Made by a program: the position numbers and the translations under genes. From positions 19,519,878-19,583,877 of the forward strand of contig NC_086368.1 in NCBI RefSeq assembly GCF_036324505.1: a stretch of DNA of 64,000 nucleotides, in the 5' to 3' direction. Positions 1 through 18,559 of the stretch are shown here, piece by piece. Position 1 is the stretch's first letter. Every line of letters starts with the position of its first letter. The stretch is from Eleginops maclovinus. Lineage: Eukaryota; Chordata; Actinopteri; Perciformes; Eleginopidae. The notes beneath the pieces are model-generated. The model saw only the letters and a program-made list of their open reading frames with translations. It ran no database searches and was not told the DNA's origin.

Positions 1-2300
1 TTTGAATATTGCCAGCTGGTCTCCGTTTGGATTTGATACATTTAATGTTCTACATCAAGACTTTAGGACTTGCCATCAAATTGTAAAAGTCAAATGTTTG
101 ATGGCCTCAGAGGAACTGGAAAGCAAGTGAATACATCTTTAAATCCTCAAATTAAAAGTGTATTAGTGCCAACTGTTTGTCATCATTCCAACATATTGCA
201 GGCTGAGGCATTTATGCTTTTGTTTTGGGCAAACAACTATCGGTGTTCCAGGTTTCACTATGAAATAGGCCAACAGGCATAAGGCCCAGAAAGAAAGATA
301 ATATAAAAGAGTTGTGTTAAAAATGTCATTCTTGCTTTGAATTCAGCTGTATACAGTATAGGGAGATAAGAATAGACTTAAATTAAGTATTGGATGCAGT
401 ATGCACGCAGTAGGACACCAACAAGTACATAAAACAGATATTTAGACCAGCACAAAAGATCGATCCCATTTTCGCTGAATTAGCAACAGCTGCACTCTGT
501 TGTGTTGTTGATTTCCTGATGATGATTTGTACGTGTTAATTAAACTTACCGAAAGATAAGTAAACCTGTAGTTGTGTTACAATCTTTAATGGTGTATACA
601 GATAAATACTATACATGAAATCCAACATTATAACGTTATGTGCATTCATGTGTACATACATTATATTCATGTATTGACTATGCAAGATCACTCACATCCT
701 TTACAATACACATACAAAAACACACACACACGCACACTCTCTCTCTAACTTGCTGCAAGGTCAATGAAAGATAGAAAGAAAGAAAAAAAAGAGACTGCGG
801 TGGCCCTCTCCTTGCTCCAGATGAGCCTGTAGAACTCATGAGGGAGTTATTGGTCTAATTAAATTCAACACATGCAGGCTAAGTGTGCTAGAAGGGGACT
901 TAAGACAGAAATAGAAGGAGAGGGAAGAGCAGAGAAAAAAGTGTATGTGTAACAAAAGTCTTTAGTCTAGCCTTTGTGCCCTTAACATCAAGATAGGAAA
1001 CATGATAACACTGTTAGCATATGTTGCAGCACACCAGGTTCAACTGAACATGTGCTGTCTTTAGCACTGAGGAAAACAACACATCCAAAATAGTAAATTA
1101 TCAGGAAAACCAAGAGCACCTGCTAGAAATGCCTGTTTCTTAACTGCCATTTTACAGCTCTGCATTGTATTTGTAGTCCTGAGTGGGGCCCAGTGTACCA
1201 CACCTATGTTATCACAGCAGTACCAGATTGGCTTTAAAATGTCATGTTGCACATCCTCCGAGTGTGAGCTGGTGATGACGTGCAAGCAGCTCAGGGTTTT
1301 GTCTAAACTGGGTAACAGGGGCGCTGCGCCCTCTTACTTTCGGCGTGTGTCCTTAAACCAAAGTGCAGATTTTTTAGTACAATTTTAAAGTGATACCAGA
1401 AAACAATATTTCAGTTCGTCATAAATTGTATATTTACTCCAAAAATATGGAAATCATGTCGAATATAGCGTCAGACGGCATAGCCAGCTTTGTTTTTACG
1501 GAGCTCCGAATAAATAGGGGATCGGCTTACACTTAAACTGTGATTTCTGAATTAGATTGTTTCTTTTACTGTCCTTTTTATCTATAGAGGAAGTTAAGAA
1601 ACCGTAACTCTGTATTTATTCGTTGTTTGAGAAACTATGTATGACTCGAAAAAGTGGACGGGACATAATTTTGTCCAGAAGTGCATCGGGGTCCTCTTAC
1701 TCTGTTTTTCTAGAAAACCCCTGAAGCTGATAGAAGTTGTTTTGCATTAACTGCCCAGCTATTGCTCCCTGCTCTGTATTTAATCATTTGATTTCCTCAT
1801 TTGAAAACAAGAGAAGCAGAACTTTTGAACAAAGGAATACATTTACCATGACATGTTTTTAAGTTTATGTGACAATGTGCCAAATCAAATATATGCAAAT
1901 TACTGTGTGTTAATCAAATCCTCTGTCACCAGGACACACTTTCTTAAAAACACACTCGAGCATTCGCCAGGCAACACACCAAGAACACAATGATTGACAG
2001 GTTGGATGCTGCCTTAATCAAGTTACTTTTTATGAGGCATTCTACAATAAATCTACTTTTAAGACTGTAAATAAAATGTTGAAAAGCAAGCGAGAAGATA
2101 AATAAAAATAAATCCACCAAAGCAGAAACTAAACATTTAGATGACAAAATGTATAGTTTAGTAAATTATTATTCAAACTAAACATTTCCGATCGCACTTA
2201 AAAGCTTTATAATCTGTACTGCATTAACCCCTTAGACTATTTAGGAGAAATAATTGAATTCTAACTATCCTCAAATAGCATGACATCCTCCCTGTTGCTA
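1..2300. other. AT-rich non-coding sequence
   Basis: Only short ORFs with no recognisable protein; a short CACACACGCACACTCTCTCTC run near 720-745. Nothing else assigned. Confidence 0.6.
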
Positions 2301-2306
2301 CCTTTA

Positions 2307-2319
2307 CCCCCCCCCCCCC
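2307..2319. repeat. Poly-C tract, 13 bp
   Basis: Thirteen cytosines in a row, followed by a T-rich run. Confidence 0.85.
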
Positions 2320-3299
2320 TTTTCTTTTCTCCCCTCGGTTTTCTTTTCAAACTAACAATATCAAAAATGAGCAATGTTTATTGTGTTTAAAGCATTATAA
2401 TGTATTTGTCCCTAGCTCAAGTATATGACATTTTGTGAAAAAGCTCCTGTCAAGTCAGTGTGTTTGTCACTACGCTACACAGAGATGATGATGACACAGC
2501 AGAATCTAAGGCACTGCGGCGCTCTTGTCCAGATGAGATATGACAGAGCAGAGCGAGGTATGGATTTTGTCTGTAGGCTGTTTGGTTTTTCTTGTACACA
2601 TTTGTTTCTCTCTTTAACAATTGACACATTTTAAGTATCGTGATGAAATTCAGTAGTAAGAAATACTATAAATATATACATACATTTTTGTATCCATGCC
2701 TTTCCATGGAAAAGGGAACCTTGGTATTTAAAAACTATATCATCTACTCTTGAGTTTAAAGGAGTGATATATGTCACTGACTGCTTGCTGTGTTACTACT
2801 ATGGTCAGCTACAATGTGATTGTCTTTCAATAGAATAATATAGTGATAAAATATCACATTGAAGGTTTGTGATTAACCCAATAAAGTAATGTAAGTTGAT
2901 TATAACAATCAAATATTGAAATCTGATGAGACATTATCAAAAACTATCTGTATTAGTTTACAATGCTTTATATATACAGCTTTTTTTTCTCTATGATGCG
3001 ATAATACTCAGGAGTGTTAATCACCCAGCCCTAGCTACTGCTATCCTATAATGGTCTCAGATGTGTAGATACATCTACAGAGAGACAGCTGGTTTAAACC
3101 TTTCTTCATGAACGTCTCTCCTGTATGTGTTGTGTGTCCAACGGGACGTAAAGAGAAAGACTGAGAGGAGGAGTGAAGGCGAAAGGGACAGAAAGGGGAC
3201 TGACTACTCCTGAGCTGCCTGGCTGTCTTGGTGCAGTGGAGTTGTTGGTGGAGGTCACACACTCATCCCAGGACCAATAGAGGCGAAATCCATTTCCTA
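2320..3299. other. Non-coding sequence
   Basis: AT-rich sequence without recognisable gene or repeat. Confidence 0.55.
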
Positions 3300-3545
3300 T
3301 GACAGCTTGTCAAACAGTGGGCTTGACTGACTAGCTGACTGAAAAATACATAAATGACTGAACGACTTGATAGCTGCGTAAATGGCTGACTGGTTGTTTG
3401 ACTGACTGCCCGGCTGTACTGACATTCCTCTGAATATATTCTTTTGTGGCGCTCCTTGTGACTAACTAGCTGTCTACTGAACTGACAAGTCAGCCAACCA
3501 GACAACCTGCCGGTGACCCTGTCTGTCAGTCGGTGTGATGATCAG
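3300..3545. repeat. Degenerate TGAC-rich tandem array
   Basis: Many TGACTGAC, CTGACTG and GACTAGCTG words at irregular spacing, interrupted by unrelated bases. It looks like a decayed tetranucleotide array; scattered GTCAGT words continue to about 3800. Confidence 0.5.
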
Positions 3546-4544
3546 TCAGTTGTTTGGACAAGCAAGAAAACATTCAACTAAACATCCAGAGAATGACCAC
3601 CCACAGCGATCTGCCCCGGAGCCAGACATCCAGAAACACAGACAGCCAACAGATCAAGGAGGAGAGGTGATAATGTTCCCCATTAATTCAGTCACCATGC
3701 CAAATAGTCAGTTAGCTAATGCAGTGAAGACAGCTAGCCAGCAAGCACACATGATCAGTTACGGCAGCAAAGCCTGCTGCTATGACAGAACCAGTCAGTA
3801 AGTGTGACAGAGAAGAGAGACTGCAGACTGCATGCAGCCAACAGATGGCCGACGGAGTGAGGAGGTGTGTAATAAAATATCTTCATCAAAAGGAAACAAG
3901 GCAAGAGGATGACAGAGAATGAACCGGCGCAGCATGCATGATATACAGCATGCATATATATAGGTTTGGCATAACTCTGCTTATTTAATATGGAAAATAT
4001 AGAGGAATACAGATCAAACAGACCTCTACACATGAATTAGTTCTGCAGGAGAAATATTTTGTCCTCCTTGTCACTCCTCTCCCTCTCTTACACATCACCT
4101 GTAAATACCTTGCCTTCTGATGCAGGGCTTCAGTATTATCCATGTTCTGCACACCCACACATGCAAAAACATGTATGGATAATATTCACACATCTACCAA
4201 CATGCAGGTGATGGAAGGAAAATCAAAGCAACACAAAAATGCAGATAAGATGTTCATTCACTCACATTTTCAGACAACAATGAACGATGTATACTTACAT
4301 GGCAGCAAGCTCATCACCACCCTCAGCGTGAAGTGAAAATCCTCCCACCTAAGACTGATATTGCAATGGCACAATGAGCAGTGGACAAACCACCACAGCT
4401 GTGTGCAGTATGTGTGTGTGTATGTGTGTGAGTCAGTGTAGGTGAGCGCGTGTGTGTGGAGACTCGCTAAGCTGCACACTCACTGCTACTGCCTCAGCTG
4501 GGGCTGTCTCAATGCACAGCCTGTACCATGTCGGCAGGCAGCAG

Positions 4545-4546
<2 letters not shown>

Positions 4547-4588
<42 letters not shown>
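4547..4588. repeat. (GT)21 microsatellite
   Basis: An uninterrupted 42-bp dinucleotide array. Shorter GT-rich stretches lie just upstream at 4410-4460. Confidence 0.95.
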
Positions 4589-4589
<1 letters not shown>

Positions 4590-5222
4590 GTGCTGTACAG
4601 CAGGGAGGCTGTTCTTCACTTCACAGAGAATTTCCCTGATAGGATGGAGGGATTGAGATGTATAGTTGGAGATTAATTATTAGAAGGACAAAGATGGAAG
4701 GCTAGACGAAGAAAATGAAGTAGTGAATCTATTGGACAAATATTTTCCACATCTCCTTTTTTCTCTGTGGCTGTCTCTTAGCCCCCTCTGTGACAATTTG
4801 CTCTGAGAAGCCAAGCAGTAGGTCCACTGTAGACATGCAGGCAACCTCATTTCAGAAATTACCGGAGAGAAAAGAGAGACAAAGGGGAAATAGAAAGACT
4901 ATATATATGATGTAGAAGAGGACCCAATAGAGCAAAACAAGGTGAAAGAAACAACAGTGTAGGTAGGAAGGGCAGCAACAAGAGTGACAGATGTTGAGGT
5001 GAAGATGGAGCAAGTGCATGAGAGTAAAAAGCTGAAATTCAAAAGAGGGAAGAGGAGGGGAAGGTAACTTTCAAGGACATGGAAGCGTTACCAGGCTCAT
5101 TCTTCTCTTCTGCGGATCGGGATACCCCTTCAACACATGCATCCAGCTCACCACAGCGGACATGATGGCTGCAGGATATAATGCTTCCGTGTGACTGTGC
5201 ATGTGTGTCTGGCTTACCCCCC

Positions 5223-5260
5223 CACACACACACACACACACAGACACACATACACACACA
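5223..5260. repeat. Short interrupted (CA)n tract
   Basis: CA units broken by CAGACA and CATACA after a C8-like start. Confidence 0.8.
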
Positions 5261-5573
5261 ATCGTAACATCACACCTGCTGCCTGAGCCAGTCATCTGGC
5301 TATCCAGCAAGCCAGGCTCAACAGGAGAGGATAACGGCTTTGTGTCATGTTGCCGTCACGTCACTATACTACATCTCATCCTGTCACAGCTTGCAATGTA
5401 GGGGGGGAGCAAGAGCAGTACAGTGAAAAAATGCTCTCCCCCCCTCCTCTCCCTCTTAGTTGTTTCCTGTTTTTCTCTGTTGTGCTATTTTTTCTGTCTT
5501 TCTCTCACTGTGTGTCTCACAGGTGTATCATGTAAATATCAGATGTTAGACAGCACCAGCATCACTAACAGCA

Positions 5574-5591
5574 CCCCCCCCCCCCCCCCCC
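5574..5591. repeat. Poly-C tract, 18 bp
   Basis: Eighteen consecutive cytosines; the exact length is prone to sequencing error. Confidence 0.85.
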
Positions 5592-6688
5592 AACACTAGC
5601 TTATTTCCAAGAGGAATGAAAACAGGCTAAAGAGAGCTTAGCTTTGCACATTCAGGCAGGGCTGGGACGTGCTGACAGACCTGCAGTATTGTACAGGCTA
5701 TACAGAGGTATTGAGAAGGAACACATCCTCTCTATCCGTCAAGTTTTGAGGCGCAAAATGAAGCGTTCAGCATAAAGTTTGCAACAAAGAGAAGTGAGGG
5801 GCTATGGGAATGCTTGCTCAATAAGGTACTGCAAACATCCCATTCTGGCTGGGATTATTTTGGGGACAGAATGCTTTGCACTAAGCTTGAAACAAACTCA
5901 AACCTCAAGCAGTTTTCTATCATTTGTAATTGAAAGATTGCTGTTGATTGTTGGATGCTTGCAATGTGGTGTTTATGTTTTGTAATTGTATGTAAACTTG
6001 TTTAATCACGGTCATTTTTGATCTGATGAGATGAAAATTCATTTCAAGAAAGTAAAAAAGGAGATTAATCATCAAATCAACACCTTGAATCCAGCATTAC
6101 CAGTCCCTGCAGGCGGCCGAGCAGGAGAATACAGGTGATATAGTATAGCATAGACGTACAGGTGTGTGTAGGTGATATTAGTTCATATGGTGGGGTATGG
6201 ACCATAAAAGATTTAAAGAACAACTGTTGAGACCATTTATCTTTGATGGGGCAGGGAGAGAAAGAGAGGGAGAAAAGGAGAGAGAGAGATGGGGATCAGA
6301 AACAGGCCCTGCATATCAATGCAGCACGTCTGAGAGAATTCAGGGCTGCAGTGCACCAAAACCTGGGAGAAAGATCATGAGAGGACAACTCCATGACAGG
6401 GAGCCAGGGGTACCTGTCCTGCACCGCCAGGACCACCCAGCCCAATATCAGCGTGCAACACCCACACGCATCATATCAAAGCATGACATTCCCCTCGTGG
6501 AGCTCCTATTTGAGGTCAAATGTAAAATTGTTCTTGGATTTTTTTGTAGATAAATATAACTGAGGGAGATACTGCTGCACAGCCTTCCTACTAAAAAGTA
6601 CAATTTGCTAAGTTTTCTCATTGTTTTTAGATATCTCAATAATGTGTTTGCAGCTAGGTCATTCCAATAGATGCTTTGCAATAAACAC

Positions 6689-6799
<111 letters not shown>

Positions 6800-7157
6800 C
6801 TTAAAAGAGTGTGGCTTCCTTCTTAATTAACTGACAGTCATTTAAGGAGCTTATTCAACACATTAGTGTTCCTCATCCTCTTTGTGCTTCTCTTTTTAAA
6901 TGGCTTCTTCCCCTCTTCCTATAAAAGCTCTGTTTCCTTCCTGAAGGGATCTGTTAACCCATTAAGTGCCATGTTTACTCCGGGTCAATCCGGCATCTCA
7001 TTGCTGGTTACTAGCCACCAGCCAATAACCATTAGACTTATTAATTGCAGAAGCCTTAGACCATCTCCTGAGTGCTGCAGTAAAATAAAAGCAAGCATGT
7101 GGTTAATGAGATGACTCCCAAAGGTCTCTAACCTTTCTCTATGAGAGGTCACCATCT

Positions 7158-7267
<110 letters not shown>

Positions 7268-7532
7268 TCTTATCTAATATATTACTGGCATGCATGCAAG
7301 CCTGTACTTTCTTGAAGCAATTATCTCTGACAGTTATGAAGAGTGAACTCACGCCCATTGCCAATTTGACAACTGTGTGCCAAGAGTCTGGAGCCTTGTT
7401 TCATAAATTAAAACTAATCAATGGTGACCCGTGCATCTTGGATCTTGCAGAACAAATAATCTGTAATAAAAAAATTAAAAACACAACAATGTTGAAGACA
7501 ATTGAAATATCCTGGTTTAAATCCGATTTTCG

Positions 7533-7745
7533 AATACAATGCAATACAGCTTTATTTATAAAGCACTTTACAACCTCCAAACCAAAGTGATGTACAGTCA
7601 AATAAACAAACAAACATACAAACATCCCACAGCTCAGCTCACACACCATAAAATAACTAAAGGGAAAACCAATAGACAATTTAAAAGCAACAATCCACAA
7701 GAAGTCAAAACACTAAGGAGAAGAGGTGGGTTTTAAGAGGCACTG
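7533..7745. repeat. Fish interspersed repeat (CTTTATTTATAAAGCACTTT type)
   Basis: Contains ACAGCTTTATTTATAAAGCA, CCAAAGTGATGTACAGTC, an AAACAAACAAAC run and GTGGGTTTTAAGAGGCACT. I recognise this set and order from repeats common in fish genomes. Class not determined. Confidence 0.5.
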
Positions 7746-8390
7746 TGGGATACTAGTTGCACTTTGAACATCTTATGTTGGTTTTAGGACCCAAGAAAGG
7801 AGGTGATAGTACCTGAAGTACTCCTTTAGAAATGATGGTAGCACGCAATTTATCCTGGTTTCATCCAGGATCTAAATATTTTGTATTGGACAGAACATAT
7901 TTGCTGACAGATGGTGAGAAAACGAGACAAAACTTCTCACTGATCAAAGACCAGGGAAATGAATCACCTATACAGTACAAATAAGATCAAACTCAAAACA
8001 GGGACAAGGTGAGATAACAGTACGCATATCAGACCAGACATGCCCTTTCTGATTTATTTCTGAGAACTTTAACTGATAGTATACACCAAAATGTTTGTAA
8101 TTCTCTTCATGTAAAATGAGAGATGATATGCATTCCTCCCTCAAACCATAAAACTAATAAATACTATCTTCATCCCCAAGAAACTCCCCTGACTAAAAAT
8201 CAGGATGCAAGCTACGTATTCTGCGTATGATTTACTGCACCTTCAATATGTAAATCACAAATCCAATCTGTTTTTCTTTGCTGTTGTTCTCCCACCTGCA
8301 AATTGTGTTCCACAACCAGCTCCTCTCATACCGTACTTTAGTGAGGCACAATGATCATTACTATTGTTGATGTCATCAACATGTGTTATA

Positions 8391-8580
8391 CTGATTAATC
8401 AATTAGTTGCTCGTATAATTATACAAAAAATGTTCATAACCCAAAGATATTTTGTTTACCATTATACAACAAACACGTCTGCATATTTGAGAAGGTGGAA
8501 GTGCAGAAAAAGGATGTAAACAATCAATTAATTACCCAAAAAAAATGAGCAATTATTGTGACTAATTATTTCAACACTAC
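8391..8580. repeat. Fish interspersed repeat (ATTAATCAATTAGTTG type)
   Basis: Carries GATTAATCAATTAGTTGCTC, then CCCAAAGATATTTTGTTTAC, then CATATTTGAGAAGGTGGAAG and a closing ACTAATTATTTCAACACT. The order matches an abundant teleost repeat. Diverged and non-coding. Confidence 0.55.
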
Positions 8581-9473
8581 TCCAGATGCTGATTTTGCAT
8601 TAGCATATATAATACAATATATCTAGTAAATATTCATAGTATCATCCCACACAAATCTATGGAAGTCTCCTCCATCTTATCATTGTTTAAAACAAGAAAA
8701 AGAGAACAGTGCAAAACTAAATCTGCTTATTGAATATGTGGGTGATCATACCGTGACTCCAGCATGGCGGGTAATGCATTACTAGGAGAGCCTCATCATC
8801 CCATCCCATGCTTTCCTCTCGAATACCATCTACCCTGCTGTGTCCCTTCCCCTTCTCGCAGTCCTTGTTCCAAGAGTGATGGAGAGCTTCATCTAGCTCC
8901 CCAAGGCCAGTCCTAAGCCGTACGACTAATGGAAACACACACACACACAAATCGGATCTCAGACACCTACATCCACACAAACACTCCCACACATAGAGCC
9001 GGCACGCAGGGAGAAAATTGTCCGACAGTTGAGGTGAACGCCGTCAAATTCTCTTCAGCTAAAATTACCACGTACCAAACTCAGAGGCAAGGGAAGGCAG
9101 AGGACAAGAGGGCATTACACAATGACGAGTACAAAAAGCTGCAGAAAACATTCACTTCATCCCAGTTCACCGGTTCTGTAAAATATAGAGTTTTGATAGA
9201 AAGATGGAGTTAGAATATGACTGTTCATCATGTCTGCCACTCTTGTTCACCATGTTTCTTGCTGTGCTTTACTGTGTATTCATTTCTTCAAACAGGTTTA
9301 AACAGCAGCTCAAATGCCTTGTATTGACTCGAATAATTAAGCTTAACAATACATAGTTTGTTTACATGTGTGTTAATAACACAACTGGTTTGGACAAAAC
9401 CGATCAGTATTGATAAAGTAAAATGTATTCACAGTAGTCTTGTTAATGACAGTGACAGTATCTGCCATTAGTA
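8581..9473. other. Non-coding sequence
   Basis: Short overlapping ORFs around 8720-9210 show no family signature and no convincing splice structure. Confidence 0.5.
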
Positions 9474-9481
9474 TTCAGATT

Positions 9482-10425
9482 CAGAGGCGCGAAGTAACTA
9501 CATTTACTCAAGTACTGTACTTCAGTAAAATTGTTAGATACTTGTACTTTACTTGAGTATTTCCATTTATGCTATTTTGTACTTCTACTCCACTGCAATT
9601 CAGAGGTCAATGGTGTACTTTTATAGCCTGGTCCTACCAGAGTCTCGTACTACATTTCATTTGTACAGAGAGTCTGGCCACTCCCCATTGACAAGTGTTT
9701 TTTACTTGAAGGCGGGTACTCTGTTGAAGTTTAAAAATATTGGATCTGCCCAGTGCCACTTTGGATCTGCCATAAGCAATCGCTAACATTTGGTTGTGAC
9801 GTATGTCATGCGTGGCAGCGTTGCCACAACCGACCGAATTGCTGAACTACAACTCAAACTCGCACACGACGTCATCGTTCTCAGCCACTCCCTCTGTTCG
9901 CTGATTGGACAGGTAAAGATTGGCCGGAGAACACCCGCGAATATACCGAAAACCTAGACAGAGTACTGAAGGGAAATGAAAATTGAGCGGAAGTACGTAG
10001 GAGGGCGGAGCCAGGCTAGTACTTTTACTCCACTACATTTATTTAATACCTTTAGTTACTTTGCAGATTCGGATTAATGATGTGAAATTTAATCAACAAA
10101 TAAATCAGACTTTAGTTCACCTGGAGTAAATTCACCAGCTACCCTGCAGTATACAAAGTCATTTAAACTAGCTGCACCTTTACCAGCTCTGATAACAATT
10201 TAATGATCAATAATGATAAAATATATATCATATATTATTCCAAAATAGACCAATTTGCATAATGACTACTTTTACTTTTGATACTTAAAGTATATTTTGA
10301 TGCTAATACTTTTGTACTTTTACTTGAGTAACATTTTGAATGCAGGACTTCACTTGTTACAGAGTACTACACTGTGGTACTTCTAGTTTCACTCAAGTAC
10401 AAGATACCTACTTCTCCCACCTCTG
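9482..10425. mobile_element. Non-autonomous hAT-type element with a nested insertion
   Basis: Begins CAGAGGCGCGAAGTAACTAC and ends with the complement of CAGAGGTGGGAGAAGTA, an imperfect terminal inverted repeat. Flanks are TTCAGATT (9474-9481) and TTCAGAAT (10426-10433), an 8-bp target duplication with one mismatch. The interior is made of ACTCAAGTA, GTACTTTTACTCCACTAC and related motifs, a composition common in fish genomes. No ORF is carried. Without the nested insert the element is about 540 bp. Confidence 0.75.
9624..10018. mobile_element. Second DNA element nested in the hAT-type element
   Basis: A 395-bp, GC-richer insert with ends TAGCCTGG and CCAGGCTA. It is flanked on both sides by GTACTTTTA (9615-9623 and 10019-10027), a perfect 9-bp duplication. 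Removing the insert and one copy restores the GTACTTTTACTCCACTAC motif of the host element. A 9-bp duplication suggests a Mutator-like or similar superfamily; this class assignment is inference. No coding capacity. Confidence 0.7.
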
Positions 10426-10433
10426 TTCAGAAT

Positions 10434-15872
<5,439 letters not shown>

Positions 15873-17166
15873 AAGCACTTTTAGCCTACAACCTGTGCTT
15901 GTAAAACGATTTATTAAGTCACTACCAACATCTTTAATCTGTGTTGTATTTGACTAAATAAGTATTTTGCATTACAGCGATTTACATTCTCTCCTGCTAA
16001 ATGCTTTAACATTTCAACAGAGTAGAACAAAATCTATTAAATAGGAGATCAAACTGGTCAAACGGGGACCTGCAGTCTTTATTGAAAAAGGCAAAATGAT
16101 TAATATTTAATCATATGAGCAACCAAGAAAAGTGCTGCTGTGGTGGATAAACAAAACATTTTAACATACTTGTGAGTATCAGCATGATTGCTAATAATTC
16201 TGCTACTTTGTTGTTTGTATACTTTATATTGATATCCAATAAAGGACAATTCAGTGTAGCTAGAAATAATAAACACATCATTTAGTTTAACAGAAAGTTA
16301 TCGCTGGCAACAGTTTGCAATAATGAACCACATGACATGTTTATACCTAAAAAGAGCTGTTTTTTATATCCTGAGAATCAAACACTGACAAATGTAATAT
16401 GCTAATCGAAATAAAGACAGAGAGACTAATATTGAATGACACCCAGGGAAGTAATCAGATAGAGACCCAATCCTTTAAGTCATAGAATGTATCACTCTGT
16501 TAAAACCATTTCTATTCAAAAGGAGGTTCTTAGGATGAGTCTTGTTAATACTTACTCCTGGCTTAGGGTTGCAGCTAAAGACGACGTCCTAATATAGCTT
16601 CTATATACAATCTGTGTTCACCCTTTTCTGAAATCCCTGCAATATCCGTCGGCGTTCTGCCAATTTGATACTCCATTACTTCAAAATACAGTCTACACTG
16701 GCCTTAAACAGACTCAATAAGGCCAAGCCTTGTTGGTGAGCAACAGAATACAGTCAACAAAACAGTAAAAAGCAAGATTAGCTCCTAACTCCCTTCAAGG
16801 GAGGCGAAGAGAGTCAGATTAGGTGACCAGGAAGCGTGTGATGAAGAGTGATGGAGTAAAGAGGAGAAACGAGGCTGCTCTGGGAATGCTGAGCTTTAGA
16901 GGACACCGTCTGGGACACATTTTAACCAGACCTGCCTGCTTTAGCTGCGTTATGCAAATAACACCGACTGGTGCTGCTAAGGAGACACACATGCAGGCTA
17001 TGCTACATTGACATTCATTATCTTCCTATTGGAAGACACACTCACACAAACACACACAGTGAGAGCCATTTGCTCACTCACTGGCTTGCCACTGCAGAGC
17101 TTTAGCCCATCTTTCTCACGGTCAAACCAAGGGCATCCACTCCCCTGAAACAGTGCAGTGCAGCAC

Positions 17167-17211
17167 AGGAGAGGAGAGGAGAAGAGAGGAGAGGAGAGGA
17201 GAGGAGAGGAG
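17167..17211. repeat. (GGAGA)n pentanucleotide repeat
   Basis: About nine GAGGA/GGAGA units with one variant. It begins a purine-rich strand-asymmetric region that continues with GAA/GGA runs around 17490-17660. Confidence 0.85.
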
Positions 17212-17772
17212 GTGGTCCCGTTAATGATCATGATCACATGCATAAGTATATCATCAGTTCTATAAACAGCTAAAAGAGATGATATGAAAAGGTGGATGTC
17301 ATTTTTACCACCTGTATAAAGAAAAATATGCAGATACTGAAAGTATAATGAACATTACGGAAAGACGGTAGGAAACAGTGCAGGTAAAAGCAAGAAAGAA
17401 GAGAAGATAAAGGAAGGGAGAAAGGGCAGGACATTGCTGGGTAATGGAGATGATATGTTAATGTGCCTGCTACTGATGCACTGCAGCAAACTGCAGGAAG
17501 AAGGAGAAGGAGAAGAAGAAGGAGAAGAAGGTGGTAGAGGACGGGCAGATTAGGGAAAAGAGACGCGAGAAAAGAAAAGAAATAGAGGGGGAGGGAGAAA
17601 GACGATGAGGAGATTAGCATTATAAAAAGAGGGGGGAAGAAAGGGAGGGAGAAGATGCTGGGATGCTTGAATAAACGACAAGTTTACGTGCTTACATATG
17701 TATATATGTGTGTTTATTCTAATCAATAATTGAATAAAACCCTAAACACACACATGTTCATCATGAATGTAT

Positions 17773-17798
17773 GAAGTATGCTTTAAATGGCATACTTC
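17773..17798. repeat. Short perfect hairpin
   Basis: Arms GAAGTATGC and GCATACTTC with an 8-nt loop TTTAAATG. No T-run or gene context gives it a function. Confidence 0.5.
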
Positions 17799-18559
17799 CA
17801 AGCTACCTGCCACATACCTGCAACATTGATGGCGTGACCACACTAGTGAACTATGTTCCTGCAGCCCATCAGTGCCGCTCACTGTCCAACTACACAACAA
17901 TCCCAAACCTGCAGAGAAGCCAATCATCTCACATGTCGTTGTCAAGACTAAACTAAAGCAGAGAGAAAACTTAATGAAGAACGAGCAACTTCCTCTTAAA
18001 TGTAACTAGTGCTGTGTGTTGTCCAGGCTCTGGTGATACAAAGAGGGTAAAAATTCATTAACGAAATACTGTAAGCAGGTTGATATATTGAGATGTTTTA
18101 ATCATGAATTATTTTAGGAGACTTTTCCTACTATAAAAAAACACCATCATATGCTACAACAGGGTTTACAGATATGTCTTTTTTCCCTTTCGGGCATTTT
18201 TCCAAAACGTTATTTGTCAATGATGCTTTAATACTTTAAGAGTGTCTACTTTTATTGTTTTTGTGTATTTAAACCAAGGTGAAATTAAACTAGGTAATAT
18301 GTTCCCTGTGTAATTGGCGTATAAACAAACCTTGTGCAACACCAATCAACCGTGAGTAACACCGATTAACGCGGCAAGCCATACGCAGCGTAACCCTTTG
18401 CCTGTTTGCTTGTTGCCAGAGTGGTACTGTGTTACTCTGTATATTGAAAAAAGTATTAGAAATCATAAAACCAAATTGTTGAAACTAGAAAAAAAGTCCC
18501 CACAAATATCCGAGGTAAACTGTCTAAAATAGTATGACAAGATAGTCCTGACGGCCTTA

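Noticed and set aside
17270..17620. 116-codon minus-strand frame rich in Leu, Ser and Phe, signal-peptide-like
   Set aside because: Explained by the GA-rich plus strand (GAA/GGA runs); low complexity.
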